Shown one piece after another: positions 26,208 to 34,387 of a stretch of DNA of 64,000 nt (positions within the stretch are counted from its first letter, which is position 1; every line of letters begins with the position of its first letter). The notes under the pieces are model-generated. The model was not told where the DNA came from. It made no database searches and was given only the letters and a program-made list of their open reading frames with translations. The translations under genes were made by a program, and so were the position numbers. The stretch comes from Fidelibacterota bacterium (GTDB lineage: Bacteria; Fidelibacterota; UBA8477; JABMPR01): the NCBI GenBank assembly GCA_016845065.1, contig JAERTG010000082.1:62001-126000 (forward strand), written 5' to 3'.

Positions 26208-27226
26208 CCGAAACACTTCGCGAACCCCAGATAATTCGAGCTCAGGATAAAATGGAAAACCCCACCATGGCTTTCGCCAAGGACGTGCTCAAAGGATTAA
26301 GCAACACACCAAAGCGATTATCTTCTGTCTATTTCTACGACGAACGCGGATCCCAGATATTTGAAGAAATATGTGAGCTGGAAGAATACTACCTTACTCG
26401 TAAGGAAACTGAAATCCTTCAGCGATCTGCAGCGGAGATAATCTTGAGACTGCCTCAAAATACCCACCTCGTGGAACTTGGGAGTGGTAGCTCAACCAAG
26501 ACTAGAATATTGTTAGAAGCTGCCATGAACCGATTTGGGACAACACACTACTCACCCATTGATGTTTCAGCTGAAATTCTAACTGATACGGTCAACGACC
26601 TCAATCAACGCTACCCAAAGCTTCAGTTGGAAGCCGTCGCTGGTCGCTACGAATTTGGCATGGAGTATATTCTAAAACATAGCACCTCCTCTCATTGCAT
26701 TATGTGGTTAGGCTCCAGTATTGGGAATCTGACACGTGTTGAAGCAGCACAATTTTTAAGAGAAGTGCGAAAATATATTGGGGAAAGTGACAGCTTGCTA
26801 CTGGGTATCGATCTCCGCAAAGGACCAGAAATCCTCGAGCCAGCCTATGATGATGCCCGCGGTGTCACCGCTGATTTTAATTTGAATCTGCTGGATCGTC
26901 TGAACAAAGAGCTGGGCGGCACTTTTGAACGCAAAAATTTCCAACATCAAGCCATATACAATGTTGAAGAGGGACGAATTGAAATGTACCTGGTGAGCAA
27001 TAATGACCAGAAAGTTGAAATAAAAAATATTGGTGTTAGCATTTCATTCAAAAGGGAAGAGAAAATTCTAACTGAGTACTCCTATAAGTACTCACAGGAT
27101 GAAATTACAACCTTGGCCGAAGCCTCTGGATTTTTTCTGGAACAGCAATGGCTGGATGATCAGGGCTGGTTCAGCCTGAATTGTTTTAAACCCCAAAATA
27201 ACGCGCCTGAGTTGCGCGCCCTATAA
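26204..27226 (+). CDS. egtD: L-histidine N-alpha-methyltransferase EgtD
   Basis: S-adenosylmethionine-dependent enzyme that trimethylates histidine to hercynine, the first step of ergothioneine synthesis. The family start SSVYFYDERGSQIFEEIC and LEEYYLTRKETEIL is clear. The SAM site is LVELGSGSSTKTRILLEA, followed by IDVSAEIL, IMWLGSSIGNL and LGIDLRKGPEIL. The C-terminus has KREEKILTEYSYKYS. The length of 340 aa is normal. It overlaps the transporter gene by 4 bases and precedes a DUF427 gene by 12 bases. Confidence 0.95.
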   Translation: MTETLREPQIIRAQDKMENPTMAFAKDVLKGLSNTPKRLSSVYFYDERGSQIFEEICELEEYYLTRKETEILQRSAAEIILRLPQNTHLVELGSGSSTKTRILLEAAMNRFGTTHYSPIDVSAEILTDTVNDLNQRYPKLQLEAVAGRYEFGMEYILKHSTSSHCIMWLGSSIGNLTRVEAAQFLREVRKYIGESDSLLLGIDLRKGPEILEPAYDDARGVTADFNLNLLDRLNKELGGTFERKNFQHQAIYNVEEGRIEMYLVSNNDQKVEIKNIGVSISFKREEKILTEYSYKYSQDEITTLAEASGFFLEQQWLDDQGWFSLNCFKPQNNAPELRAL

Positions 27227-27237
27227 AGGAACAATAA

Positions 27238-27519
27238 ATGAAAGCTATTTGGAATGATAAAGTTATCGCTGAGAGTAATAAAACTGTGGTCATAGAGGGA
27301 AATCACTATTTCCCCGTCAATTCTGTAGATCCATCCTATTTGAGAGATAGTCAAACCCAGACAAATTGTCACTGGAAGGGAACAGCCAGCTATTATCATA
27401 TTGATGTGGATGGCATAGAAAATCCAGATGCTGCCTGGTATTACGCAGACCCTTCAGATGCTGCTCTACCCATCAAAGACCACATTGCTTTCTGGAAGGG
27501 TGTTGAAGTAATCTCCTAA
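27238..27519 (+). CDS. DUF427 family protein
   Basis: A 93-aa single-domain protein with the DUF427 (NTP_transf_9-like) pattern: IWNDKVIAES, YFPVNSVDPSYLR, TNCHWKGTASYYHI, AAWYYADP and the end IKDHIAFWKGVEV. Function is unknown; no catalytic residues are established. It starts 12 bp after egtD and ends the egt cluster. Because of the tight spacing it is probably co-transcribed. Confidence 0.9.
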   Translation: MKAIWNDKVIAESNKTVVIEGNHYFPVNSVDPSYLRDSQTQTNCHWKGTASYYHIDVDGIENPDAAWYYADPSDAALPIKDHIAFWKGVEVIS

Positions 27520-27720
27520 GTCCTCTGTGGATTGGATAATGCTTGCACAGTATTCAATCATCCCTAAAATATGAGCACGCTTTAAAAATCGCATCAAGGA
27601 TTAATTGGATTACATCATCAATATTTTTGTGTTGATAGAATAAAATTACTAGATGTTTTATAAGAGCAGGAATTTGGGAGGTCCATTTCTCAAATCAATC
27701 ATAATGAAAAGGAAAGCAGT

Positions 27721-28332
27721 ATGAAAAAAGTCTCATTTAGTGTTTTGTTTATTTTGTTAAGCGTTGGTCTGTTTGCTGGACTTCCCGTCGGGCAGAACGC
27801 CCCTCTCCTGGAGCTATCCGGTGATGATGGTGGTAGAGTTGACGATACCGCCTGGAGCAGTAATGAACTGGTGGGCAAAGTGTGGGTCGTTGTCCATGCT
27901 GATCCTGATGAGAGTGAAACCAACAATGCAGCAACAGAAGCTCTCAAAGCTGAAGACTATCCAAAAGATGTCTACGGTTCAGTTGCCCTGATAAACATGG
28001 CTGCAACTTGGAAGCCAAATTTTGCTATTAACCTGATTCTTGCAGGGAAACAGGAGGACTATCCCAGCACTGTTTATGTTCGTGATAATGACAACATGGT
28101 AGGAAAAATATGGGGTCTTGCAGATGATTCAAACAACATTGCTGTATTTGATCCTACAGGAAAAGTCATCTTTAGTGTGGATGGTCAGCTGTCTGACAAT
28201 GATATCAAAAAGATGATCGCTCTTATCAACGCCGAAATTGAGTTGTTGAGAAATCCACCTCCTCCAGTGGATGAAGTTGATGAAACTATGGAATCTGAGG
28301 AGAGCATGGAAGAGACCGAGGCAACTGAATAA
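27721..28332 (+). CDS. YtfJ-like exported protein
   Basis: A 203-aa protein with signal peptide (FSVLFILLSVGLFAG). The body follows the YtfJ pattern, a thioredoxin-like fold: VGKVWVVVHADPDESETNNA, YGSVALINMAATWKPNF, YPSTVYVRDNDNMVGKIWGL and VFDPTGKVIFSVDGQLS. The redox Cys pair of thioredoxins is absent. The last 30 residues are a Pro/Glu-rich tail, longer than in typical YtfJ. GGAAAGCAGT precedes the ATG. Role unknown; probably periplasmic. Confidence 0.8.
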   Translation: MKKVSFSVLFILLSVGLFAGLPVGQNAPLLELSGDDGGRVDDTAWSSNELVGKVWVVVHADPDESETNNAATEALKAEDYPKDVYGSVALINMAATWKPNFAINLILAGKQEDYPSTVYVRDNDNMVGKIWGLADDSNNIAVFDPTGKVIFSVDGQLSDNDIKKMIALINAEIELLRNPPPPVDEVDETMESEESMEETEATE

Positions 28333-28352
28333 CGTTTTTTAAAGATCTGATA

Positions 28353-28389
28353 GAAAAAAAAGACCACCCTCTGAGGGTGGTCTTTTTTT
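28353..28389. terminator. Bidirectional rho-independent terminator
   Basis: Near-perfect stem AGACCACCCT / AGGGTGGTCT with a 3-base loop, A-run on one side and T-run on the other. It separates the convergent YtfJ-like and PLP-enzyme genes and can serve both. Confidence 0.92.
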
Positions 28390-29176
28390 ACCATTCAATA
28401 CCTGCCGGACAAGTAATCCAAATACACAACTTTGAGGGTAGCGTTTTTCTTTTTTTTAAATAGCTGAAGACAGCTCCCATGAAAATGGGATCCCATTTCT
28501 GTCCAGTCACCTCGTCGACTTCTTTCATCGTCCTGATACGCTCAGATAGCCCTGGTTTCCAAAGACCTGATGTGTGTTTCAAACCGATAAACTTTACAAG
28601 TCTTATACCCAGAGGTTGTGTTAACACCCCTGTTACTCGGTTGGTACGCTCTGCAACACTCATGAGTAAATCTCCTGAGGCCACTGCCAACACATGATGG
28701 TAATCTGGGCCAATTACTTTTATCGTATCATCCACCGCATTTTGTGTTGAATGATCAGATCCAAGACTCCCACCTATTCGCATAAAGTAGTGTCCATGAA
28801 GGGCTTTCCGTTTTTGTTTATTGAACATCACGCTCATGGACCACGAGGAGCCAACTTCTTGAATAATATTATCCCGGGAAATCAGCAGACTTGTCATCGT
28901 CTTTTCATATGGTCCACCTCCATAGCGAGTACCATAAAGATGAATTAATACTTTAGGCAAAAGGTGTGATAGCGTGTAGGCAGTGTGTGAACCAGAATAG
29001 GAAAGCAAATGGATGTGCTTTATTCCTTGGAGCTTTTTGACAAACAACTCCAGCGCACGTCTTTTCTTTCCGCCTCCATCAGGGAGTAAATCTTCGCGAA
29101 CCAGTGCAACTTTATCAACTTGAAGCCACGCTGCCAGATTTTCATCAAACTTGATCTGAGTTTCGAGGAATGTCAT
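28388..29176 (-). CDS. PLP-dependent enzyme, ACC deaminase/D-cysteine desulfhydrase-like
   Basis: A 262-aa member of the fold-type II PLP group. VREDLLPDGGGKKRRALELF matches the Lys-bearing motif of 1-aminocyclopropane-1-carboxylate deaminases and D-cysteine desulfhydrases, and HLLSYSGSHTAYTLSH sits where the substrate carboxylate loop is expected. It is about 60-70 residues shorter than typical members and divergent in the middle, so the activity is uncertain. The start overlaps the stop of the FAD oxidoreductase by 4 bases. The stop lies next to the bidirectional terminator. Confidence 0.65.
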   Translation of the reverse strand: MTFLETQIKFDENLAAWLQVDKVALVREDLLPDGGGKKRRALELFVKKLQGIKHIHLLSYSGSHTAYTLSHLLPKVLIHLYGTRYGGGPYEKTMTSLLISRDNIIQEVGSSWSMSVMFNKQKRKALHGHYFMRIGGSLGSDHSTQNAVDDTIKVIGPDYHHVLAVASGDLLMSVAERTNRVTGVLTQPLGIRLVKFIGLKHTSGLWKPGLSERIRTMKEVDEVTGQKWDPIFMGAVFSYLKKRKTLPSKLCIWITCPAGIEW

Positions 29177-30228
29177 CTTGCTAATTGCTTGGACAGCCTT
29201 GGTGCAACATACTGAGACCCAATCATGAATTTCATGGGAGGACCGAAGAACATTTCAGTAGGTGGCCCAATGAAGTATAAATCTCGCATTGAACTCATGA
29301 AGTTTTTATCTATTCGCGGCATAGATGCTCTCATTTCAAGCCTGCCACGTAATTCATCAGCTAAAAAATTCATGTGATTCAGTGTATAATCGTAGCCAGT
29401 TGCAGAAATAACATGATCGTAGGTGCTCAAGTCGGGAAGACTCGAAAACCGGTTCACATTTACCAACTTCGCCCTGTGATCTGGTGTCATGGTCGTTGCT
29501 GAAAATATGGAGAACCAATATTGAATGAGACGATGCGGCATTCGTCTGAAAAGTCCGGCACTTTTTACAACCAGATTGAAGATCCATTTGGGCAGATCTA
29601 GAGGTTCAGAATAAAACCGAGGTTCTTTTCGGGCATACCAATGGACCTGATTCTCATTTTTTCTGCAGATTTCCATGGCTTCAGCAGCCGATTGACCTGC
29701 TCCAACAACCAAAACCTTCTTCCCCTGTAGAGCCTCAATTTCCTTGGTGTAATAACTATGAATGAGGTATTTAGCATTTGAAAACTCAGCAGGAACCTTC
29801 AGGTGGTGGGCCACACCAGTGGCGATAACAACCTGTTTGGCTTTCAATATCTCACCAGACTCCATCTTTGCCTCGAAACAATCACTTCCTTGCGAAAGAT
29901 TTGTCAGATACTCAGGTTGAATCTCATATGGTAAGGCATTCAGAACCCAATCAATATATTGACGGTATTCCTTCACTTCAATTCTATCACTGGGTTGACC
30001 CTTGTCGAGACCATTTTGTGTGCGGAAGGTTTGGATGGAGTAAGCATTTTGAGGGTGGGCAATTTCCGAGGTTGCCATTTCTGATCGCAAGGAAGCTTCG
30101 CTGAAGGTGTGCTCCTTCCAGAGCTCCATTGGTTTTCCAATGATCTTGAACTCCTGCCCCATAACGGACATATAATTGGCCAGAGACAGCCCATATGGTC
30201 CGGCACCTACGATTAAGACTGGAATCAT
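29173..30228 (-). CDS. FAD-dependent oxidoreductase, flavin monooxygenase-like
   Basis: A flavoprotein of about 351 aa. The first dinucleotide motif is VLIVGAGPYG at the N-terminus. The second, KKVLVVGAGQSAAEAMEI near 170-185, is the NADPH-binding site. ATGYDYTL near 290 is the terminal ATG motif of flavin-containing and N-hydroxylating monooxygenases. ATG 30228 is preferred: it places FAD binding at the start and follows the upstream stop by 4 bases. An earlier ATG at 30267 would overlap the upstream gene by 35 bases. It could oxidise an amine, thioether or ketone; the substrate is unknown. Confidence 0.85.
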   Translation of the reverse strand: MIPVLIVGAGPYGLSLANYMSVMGQEFKIIGKPMELWKEHTFSEASLRSEMATSEIAHPQNAYSIQTFRTQNGLDKGQPSDRIEVKEYRQYIDWVLNALPYEIQPEYLTNLSQGSDCFEAKMESGEILKAKQVVIATGVAHHLKVPAEFSNAKYLIHSYYTKEIEALQGKKVLVVGAGQSAAEAMEICRKNENQVHWYARKEPRFYSEPLDLPKWIFNLVVKSAGLFRRMPHRLIQYWFSIFSATTMTPDHRAKLVNVNRFSSLPDLSTYDHVISATGYDYTLNHMNFLADELRGRLEMRASMPRIDKNFMSSMRDLYFIGPPTEMFFGPPMKFMIGSQYVAPRLSKQLAR

Positions 30229-30232
30229 TTGC

Positions 30233-31243
30233 TTACCAACTCCCAATTTTTCTTCCATGGGTTCCATAAGCCAATCCCATTATCACAGGGGCTAGGATCA
30301 GCACACCCAACATAGCTCGAAGACTCTCAACGCCAACAGAACTATTGGACGCTCCAATGGTCACATCACTGGTAAGCACATAGCTCAAGATCCCTAAGCC
30401 CAGGACTATAAATGATATACTAAACCATTGCCAAATAGTCAGCCCTGACAAATACACTCTTGGAAATTCTCCACGCAAAAACTCAATGCTAAAGCGCTTT
30501 ATCCCATACATGCCCATGTAAATAGCTACCAGGATACCAGGAGGACGATCATTCCAGAATATACTGAGTGACAGTATGACTGAGTAGATTGCCAAGTTTG
30601 CCAGAACTGAATACAGTTGGGTGGGATGCAAACGCTTGCCCTTCAGTTCAGGATTGAACCGTAATACCTTGGTCCTCGAATCGAAATAACGAATTCCGGG
30701 TTGTCGATCAGCGGTACATTCCTTCCCATGGCAACATCCATAGTTCAGGCACCCCAAGCGTCCAAATGCCTGAGCCAGGGGGACACCGAGTGCGAAGGCG
30801 TCGAGGAGCGATAACAGAGAAATTTGGTACATCGAGGAAAAAACTGTAATCATTATCAATCCGCCAGTGAGGCTACCCCACAAGCCAAAGCTTACGGTTC
30901 GGACATATTCTACGAAAGACTTTTCACCGGATAACCAGGTCTTAATATCCAGAAATCTTGTCATGATATATCCTGAGATAGGTGCCACAACTGCTACACC
31001 TAGTGCGAGTTGCCCGATCTGATAATTCTGAGGTAAAATCTGGTATGTGCCCAGATAAAAGATGGCGTGGAGAACTGCCAGCAGGGTTCCCATACCTACA
31101 AAGAAGCCAAAACCAACCAGAGTAATGGATTGTCCCTGATACAATACCAATGGACCGAAATCACCACCCCGGCTGCTCTGTTTTACAACAACATCTCCAG
31201 TATCCGATAATCCTTCAATCAATTCTGCACGCTCATTCATCAT
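30233..31243 (-). CDS. Lgt-like membrane protein (divergent prolipoprotein diacylglyceryl transferase family)
   Basis: A membrane protein of 336 aa with seven or more hydrophobic segments. AFGRLGCLNYGCCHGKEC aligns with the Lgt signature in which Arg and Asn are essential. HPTQLYSVLANL and RFSIEFLRGEFPR are further Lgt landmarks. The signature is altered and holds four cysteines in 12 residues, and an N-terminal soluble tail of about 30 residues is added. So this is probably not the housekeeping Lgt but a relative with another lipid or thiol acceptor. It heads a three-gene unit with the FAD and PLP enzymes. A perfect 7-bp inverted repeat lies 24 bp upstream of the start. Confidence 0.8.
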   Translation of the reverse strand: MMNERAELIEGLSDTGDVVVKQSSRGGDFGPLVLYQGQSITLVGFGFFVGMGTLLAVLHAIFYLGTYQILPQNYQIGQLALGVAVVAPISGYIMTRFLDIKTWLSGEKSFVEYVRTVSFGLWGSLTGGLIMITVFSSMYQISLLSLLDAFALGVPLAQAFGRLGCLNYGCCHGKECTADRQPGIRYFDSRTKVLRFNPELKGKRLHPTQLYSVLANLAIYSVILSLSIFWNDRPPGILVAIYMGMYGIKRFSIEFLRGEFPRVYLSGLTIWQWFSISFIVLGLGILSYVLTSDVTIGASNSSVGVESLRAMLGVLILAPVIMGLAYGTHGRKIGSW

Positions 31244-31266
31244 AGCACCCTTTGAGTTGATCCGTA

Positions 31267-31289
31267 ATTGTGACTTAATCGATCACAAT
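31267..31289. promoter_or_regulatory. Inverted repeat upstream of the Lgt-like operon
   Basis: ATTGTGA (31267-31273), nine bases, then TCACAAT (31283-31289), a perfect 7-bp inverted repeat. The halves look like CRP/FNR half-sites, but the 9-base spacing differs from the usual six. It lies between the divergent Lgt-like and hemerythrin genes and is a plausible operator for either. Confidence 0.45.
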
Positions 31290-31435
31290 ATACACAACAG
31301 AAGGTTGATGTGTGTCGTCATTATTACACTTCACCATCTTTACCCTGTAAACAACTGCAGACTGTGAAATCTCACTGATTATTGATATCTTGACGCCTCA
31401 TCAAGAGATTTGGTAATAAGGGGAGCAAGACTATC

Positions 31436-31855
31436 ATGAGTAGCAAAAGATGCAGTGAAGAAAATGTGTCACCTTTAATCTGGGATCATTCATTTTCAGT
31501 AAAAGCTCCCATCCTGGACTCTCAACACAGGTCACTTTTCCAGATCATTAATCAATTACAAGCGGCTTGTAGCTCTGGTGCCGAAAAAGAACTGCTGTTA
31601 AAGATCATTAAAGACCTCTACAACTACAGCACGACCCATTTCAGAGATGAAGAAACCCTGCTAAAACAAAAGCACTCTCCCTTATTGGCGGACCAGGAAA
31701 TGCAGCATGCATTATTTTTAGACTATGTCATCGACCTCGAAGCCAAGGTTAAATCAGGTTCATCTACTGTAAATGATGAGATACTTACCTTTCTCAAAGT
31801 TTGGTGGGAGGAGCATATCCTGAAGATTGACAAGCAATACGCTGAACTTTTTTAA
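31436..31855 (+). CDS. Bacteriohemerythrin-like protein
   Basis: A 139-aa four-helix-bundle protein of the hemerythrin family, which binds O2 or NO at a di-iron site. Ligand motifs seen are His31 (LDSQHRSLF), His68 and Glu72 (THFRDEE), His91 (QHALF), and His127 with Asp132 (EEHILKID). In canonical proteins His91 is the second His of an HxxxH pair; here the first position is Gln87. The di-iron site may therefore be altered. ATG 31436 is used. It stands alone, upstream of a TetR regulator. Confidence 0.85.
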   Translation: MSSKRCSEENVSPLIWDHSFSVKAPILDSQHRSLFQIINQLQAACSSGAEKELLLKIIKDLYNYSTTHFRDEETLLKQKHSPLLADQEMQHALFLDYVIDLEAKVKSGSSTVNDEILTFLKVWWEEHILKIDKQYAELF

Positions 31856-31885
31856 AAAATCACATTAAACCGCTTGCTATAAATG

Positions 31886-31899
31886 AATGATCGTTTATT
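31886..31899. promoter_or_regulatory. Possible TetR operator
   Basis: AATGATCGTTTATT is an imperfect palindrome (10 of 14 positions symmetric) placed 7 bp before the TetR start. This is where an autoregulator would bind. Evidence is weak. Confidence 0.3.
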
Positions 31900-31906
31900 A
31901 TAGGAC

Positions 31907-32479
31907 GTGAGAGTTAAAGACGACATAAAGCGCGACGCCATTATTGGAGCTACCATTTCTCTGGTAAATGAGATTGGGTTTGCTGCCAGTTCTGTCTCAA
32001 AGATCGCAAAGCGAGCAGATGTCTCTCCCGCCACCATCTATATCTACTTCAAGAACAAAGAAGATCTACTGGTTTCCACTTATGTGAATATCAAAGTCAG
32101 CATGGCTAATATTATCCTGAGGGAATTTGACCACACTATGCCAGTTCGTGATGCGATATTCCTCGCCGGGAAAAGACTATATACGTACATCAATGGTCAT
32201 TCCGAGCTCTTTGCCTTCGCTGAACAATTTGGCAATTCACCCTACACAGACCTGGTGGATAAGGCTGAAATCGAAGCACCCTTCAAACCAATGTATGAGC
32301 TTATACAGCATGGGATAGAGCAAAAAATTATCAAGGATGTTCCGTTTGAACTCCTCTTCGCTCACCTGTATCTCCCTATCTTCAACCTGGTCAATCCCAG
32401 ACTTCATCCCAACTTTGAAGTAACTCCTGAAATCGTTGAGACCTCCATGCACATGGCCTGGGATGCCATTAAGCTATAA
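31907..32479 (+). CDS. TetR-family transcriptional regulator
   Basis: A 190-aa repressor. The DNA-binding domain is clear: AIIGATISLVNEIGFAASSV, then IAKRADVSPATIYIYFKNKE, then LLVSTYVN. The ligand-binding half is of the TetR_C_11/33 kind, not assignable further. The start is GTG at 31907; an upstream ATG is closed by a stop. It is followed closely by the metallo-hydrolase, epimerase-like and SDR genes, which it may control. Confidence 0.9.
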   Translation: MRVKDDIKRDAIIGATISLVNEIGFAASSVSKIAKRADVSPATIYIYFKNKEDLLVSTYVNIKVSMANIILREFDHTMPVRDAIFLAGKRLYTYINGHSELFAFAEQFGNSPYTDLVDKAEIEAPFKPMYELIQHGIEQKIIKDVPFELLFAHLYLPIFNLVNPRLHPNFEVTPEIVETSMHMAWDAIKL

Positions 32480-32501
32480 AAAAATTTACAAGGAATACTG
32501 A

Positions 32502-33680
32502 ATGAACATTCGTTTAAACATATTACGTAAAACACCTGGAAGGATTATTGTTTTTCTGATAATTCTGCTTGCCGGGTCAACAGTAACAATTAATAGCGTC
32601 CTATCAGCCGCTGAATATGAACAAGGAGATGATCCTTTGAATAAAATACAAGCTTCCCCTCAATACAAAGATGGGAACTTTACCAACCCAAAAATCCTCA
32701 ACATGAATCCTTCTTTTGGTATGATAAAGAAATATCTCTTTGGAAAAGAACAGCGCTCTCCGAAAGCTGCCCTACCCCAGGAACAGATTGATCTTAATCT
32801 TCTGGAGTCAACGGATAGTTCCTATTTAAAAGTGACCAATGCAGGACATTCATCCCTACTTATTCACATGGACGGATATCGCATTCTCACAGATCCAGTT
32901 TATGAAACGAAACTCACGCCAGTGGGACCGACACGCTTTCATGACGATATTCCCCTTGATCCAAACCTGCTAAGAAACATCGATGTAGTTGTTATTTCTC
33001 ATAATCACTATGACCATCTTAATAAATACTCCATTAAGACCATCCATCCTGAGGTTACACGTTTCGTGGTCCCATTGGGAGTTGGTGCTCAATTGGAAAA
33101 ATGGGGTGTCGCACGAGAGAAAATTACTGAACTGGACTGGTGGGAATCCTACGATTTTGATGAAAAACTTACCATCACCTCCACACCCAGCCAGCATTTC
33201 TCCGGTCGTGGATTCATGGATCGGGATAAAACCTTATGGACTTCTTATGCTATTGCAACACTGGATCATAATATCTATTTCAGCGGAGACTCAGGTTACT
33301 TCGATGGATTTAAAACTATTGGTGAAAAATATGGCCCCTTTGATATCGCCTTCATGGAGTGCGGTGCTTATAACACAGAATGGGCAGATGTTCACATGTT
33401 CCCAGAAGAAACCGTTCAAGCTTCATTGGACCTGAAGGCTCACTACGTTTGGCCAATTCACTGGGGCACCTTCAACCTGGCCCTGCATGACTGGTTCGAT
33501 CCTATGGAAAGAGTAACAAAGGCTGCCAATGCTCAGGGAGTTAGACTTTTAACTCCTGTTTTTGGCCAGGTCGTTGAATATCCAGGCAGGATGCAGACAG
33601 AAAAGTGGTGGGCACCCTACCTGCCAGAGACTTCTGCTGACTTATCAACCGAACCCAAACCACAATTTGATTCACCCTAA
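32502..33680 (+). CDS. MBL-fold metallo-hydrolase (NAPE-PLD/UlaG-like), exported
   Basis: A 392-aa metallo-beta-lactamase-fold protein. An N-terminal hydrophobic stretch (IVFLIILLAGSTVTI) indicates membrane anchoring or export. Zinc ligands are in SHNHYDH, PSQHFSGR, FSGDSGY and PIHWGTF. The spacing and the late PIHW motif resemble N-acylphosphatidylethanolamine phospholipase D and the UlaG-like lactonase group. A phospholipid-type substrate is possible but not shown. It starts 22 bp after tetR, and the next gene follows by 17 bp. Confidence 0.88.
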   Translation: MNIRLNILRKTPGRIIVFLIILLAGSTVTINSVLSAAEYEQGDDPLNKIQASPQYKDGNFTNPKILNMNPSFGMIKKYLFGKEQRSPKAALPQEQIDLNLLESTDSSYLKVTNAGHSSLLIHMDGYRILTDPVYETKLTPVGPTRFHDDIPLDPNLLRNIDVVVISHNHYDHLNKYSIKTIHPEVTRFVVPLGVGAQLEKWGVAREKITELDWWESYDFDEKLTITSTPSQHFSGRGFMDRDKTLWTSYAIATLDHNIYFSGDSGYFDGFKTIGEKYGPFDIAFMECGAYNTEWADVHMFPEETVQASLDLKAHYVWPIHWGTFNLALHDWFDPMERVTKAANAQGVRLLTPVFGQVVEYPGRMQTEKWWAPYLPETSADLSTEPKPQFDSP

Positions 33681-33697
33681 GGCAATAGAGGTAAATA

Positions 33698-34387
33698 ATG
33701 TCAATTAATGCAGTTATCACCGGCTCAACAGGTATGGTTGGGGAAGGTGTTCTCCATGAATGCCTAAATCACCCTAATGTTGATTCAGTATTAGTCATAA
33801 ATCGCCAGAGCTGCGGTATAGAACATCCCAAACTAAGTGAAATCATCCACGCTGATTTTTCCGATTTCACTGCCCTTGAATCTTCACTCAAAGGATACAA
33901 TGCAGCTTATCTCTGCATGGGGATCACCTCTTTTAGAGCTTCTGAAGAAGTTTATACACGGATTACCCATGATATGACCCTTGCCCTTGCTGGTCCTCTG
34001 GTAAAACTCAATCCCGATATTACCCTCACATATGTATCTGGTGCTGGGACCGATGGAACAGAGAGTGGACGACTCATGTGGACCAGGGTAAAAGGGAAAA
34101 CTGAGAACGCACTCCTGGGGCTACCAGCAAAAAGGGCTTTCATGTTCCGGGCCGGTGGGATCACACCAACCGAAGGATTGAAAAACACCTACACATTTTA
34201 CAAAATACTGAATCCATTCTTTCCTTTTCTACGAAGGCTCATGCCAAACTCAATATGCAGTCTTGAAGAGATCGGTCTGGCGATGATTCAGGCCACACTT
34301 TCGGGTTATCACAAATCTATTCTGGAAGTAGCTGATATTGTAGATCTAGCCGCCAACCAATTGGACAAGGGGAAATCAAGTGGATAA
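33698..34387 (+). CDS. NAD(P)-binding epimerase-like protein
   Basis: A 229-aa Rossmann protein of the extended or atypical SDR group. AVITGSTGMVGEGVLHECL is the cofactor motif. TYVSGAGTDGTESG sits where the active-site Ser is expected; the usual YxxxK is replaced by a Trp/Lys pattern (LMWTRVKGKTE). This matches the oxidoreductases annotated as nucleoside-diphosphate-sugar epimerase-like. It overlaps the next SDR gene by 8 bases. Confidence 0.75.
   Translation: MSINAVITGSTGMVGEGVLHECLNHPNVDSVLVINRQSCGIEHPKLSEIIHADFSDFTALESSLKGYNAAYLCMGITSFRASEEVYTRITHDMTLALAGPLVKLNPDITLTYVSGAGTDGTESGRLMWTRVKGKTENALLGLPAKRAFMFRAGGITPTEGLKNTYTFYKILNPFFPFLRRLMPNSICSLEEIGLAMIQATLSGYHKSILEVADIVDLAANQLDKGKSSG

Noticed and set aside
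28388-29176. Truncated pseudogene of ACC deaminase
   Set aside because: The frame is intact, coupled to its neighbour by a 4-base overlap and ends next to a terminator; a short divergent family member is more likely.
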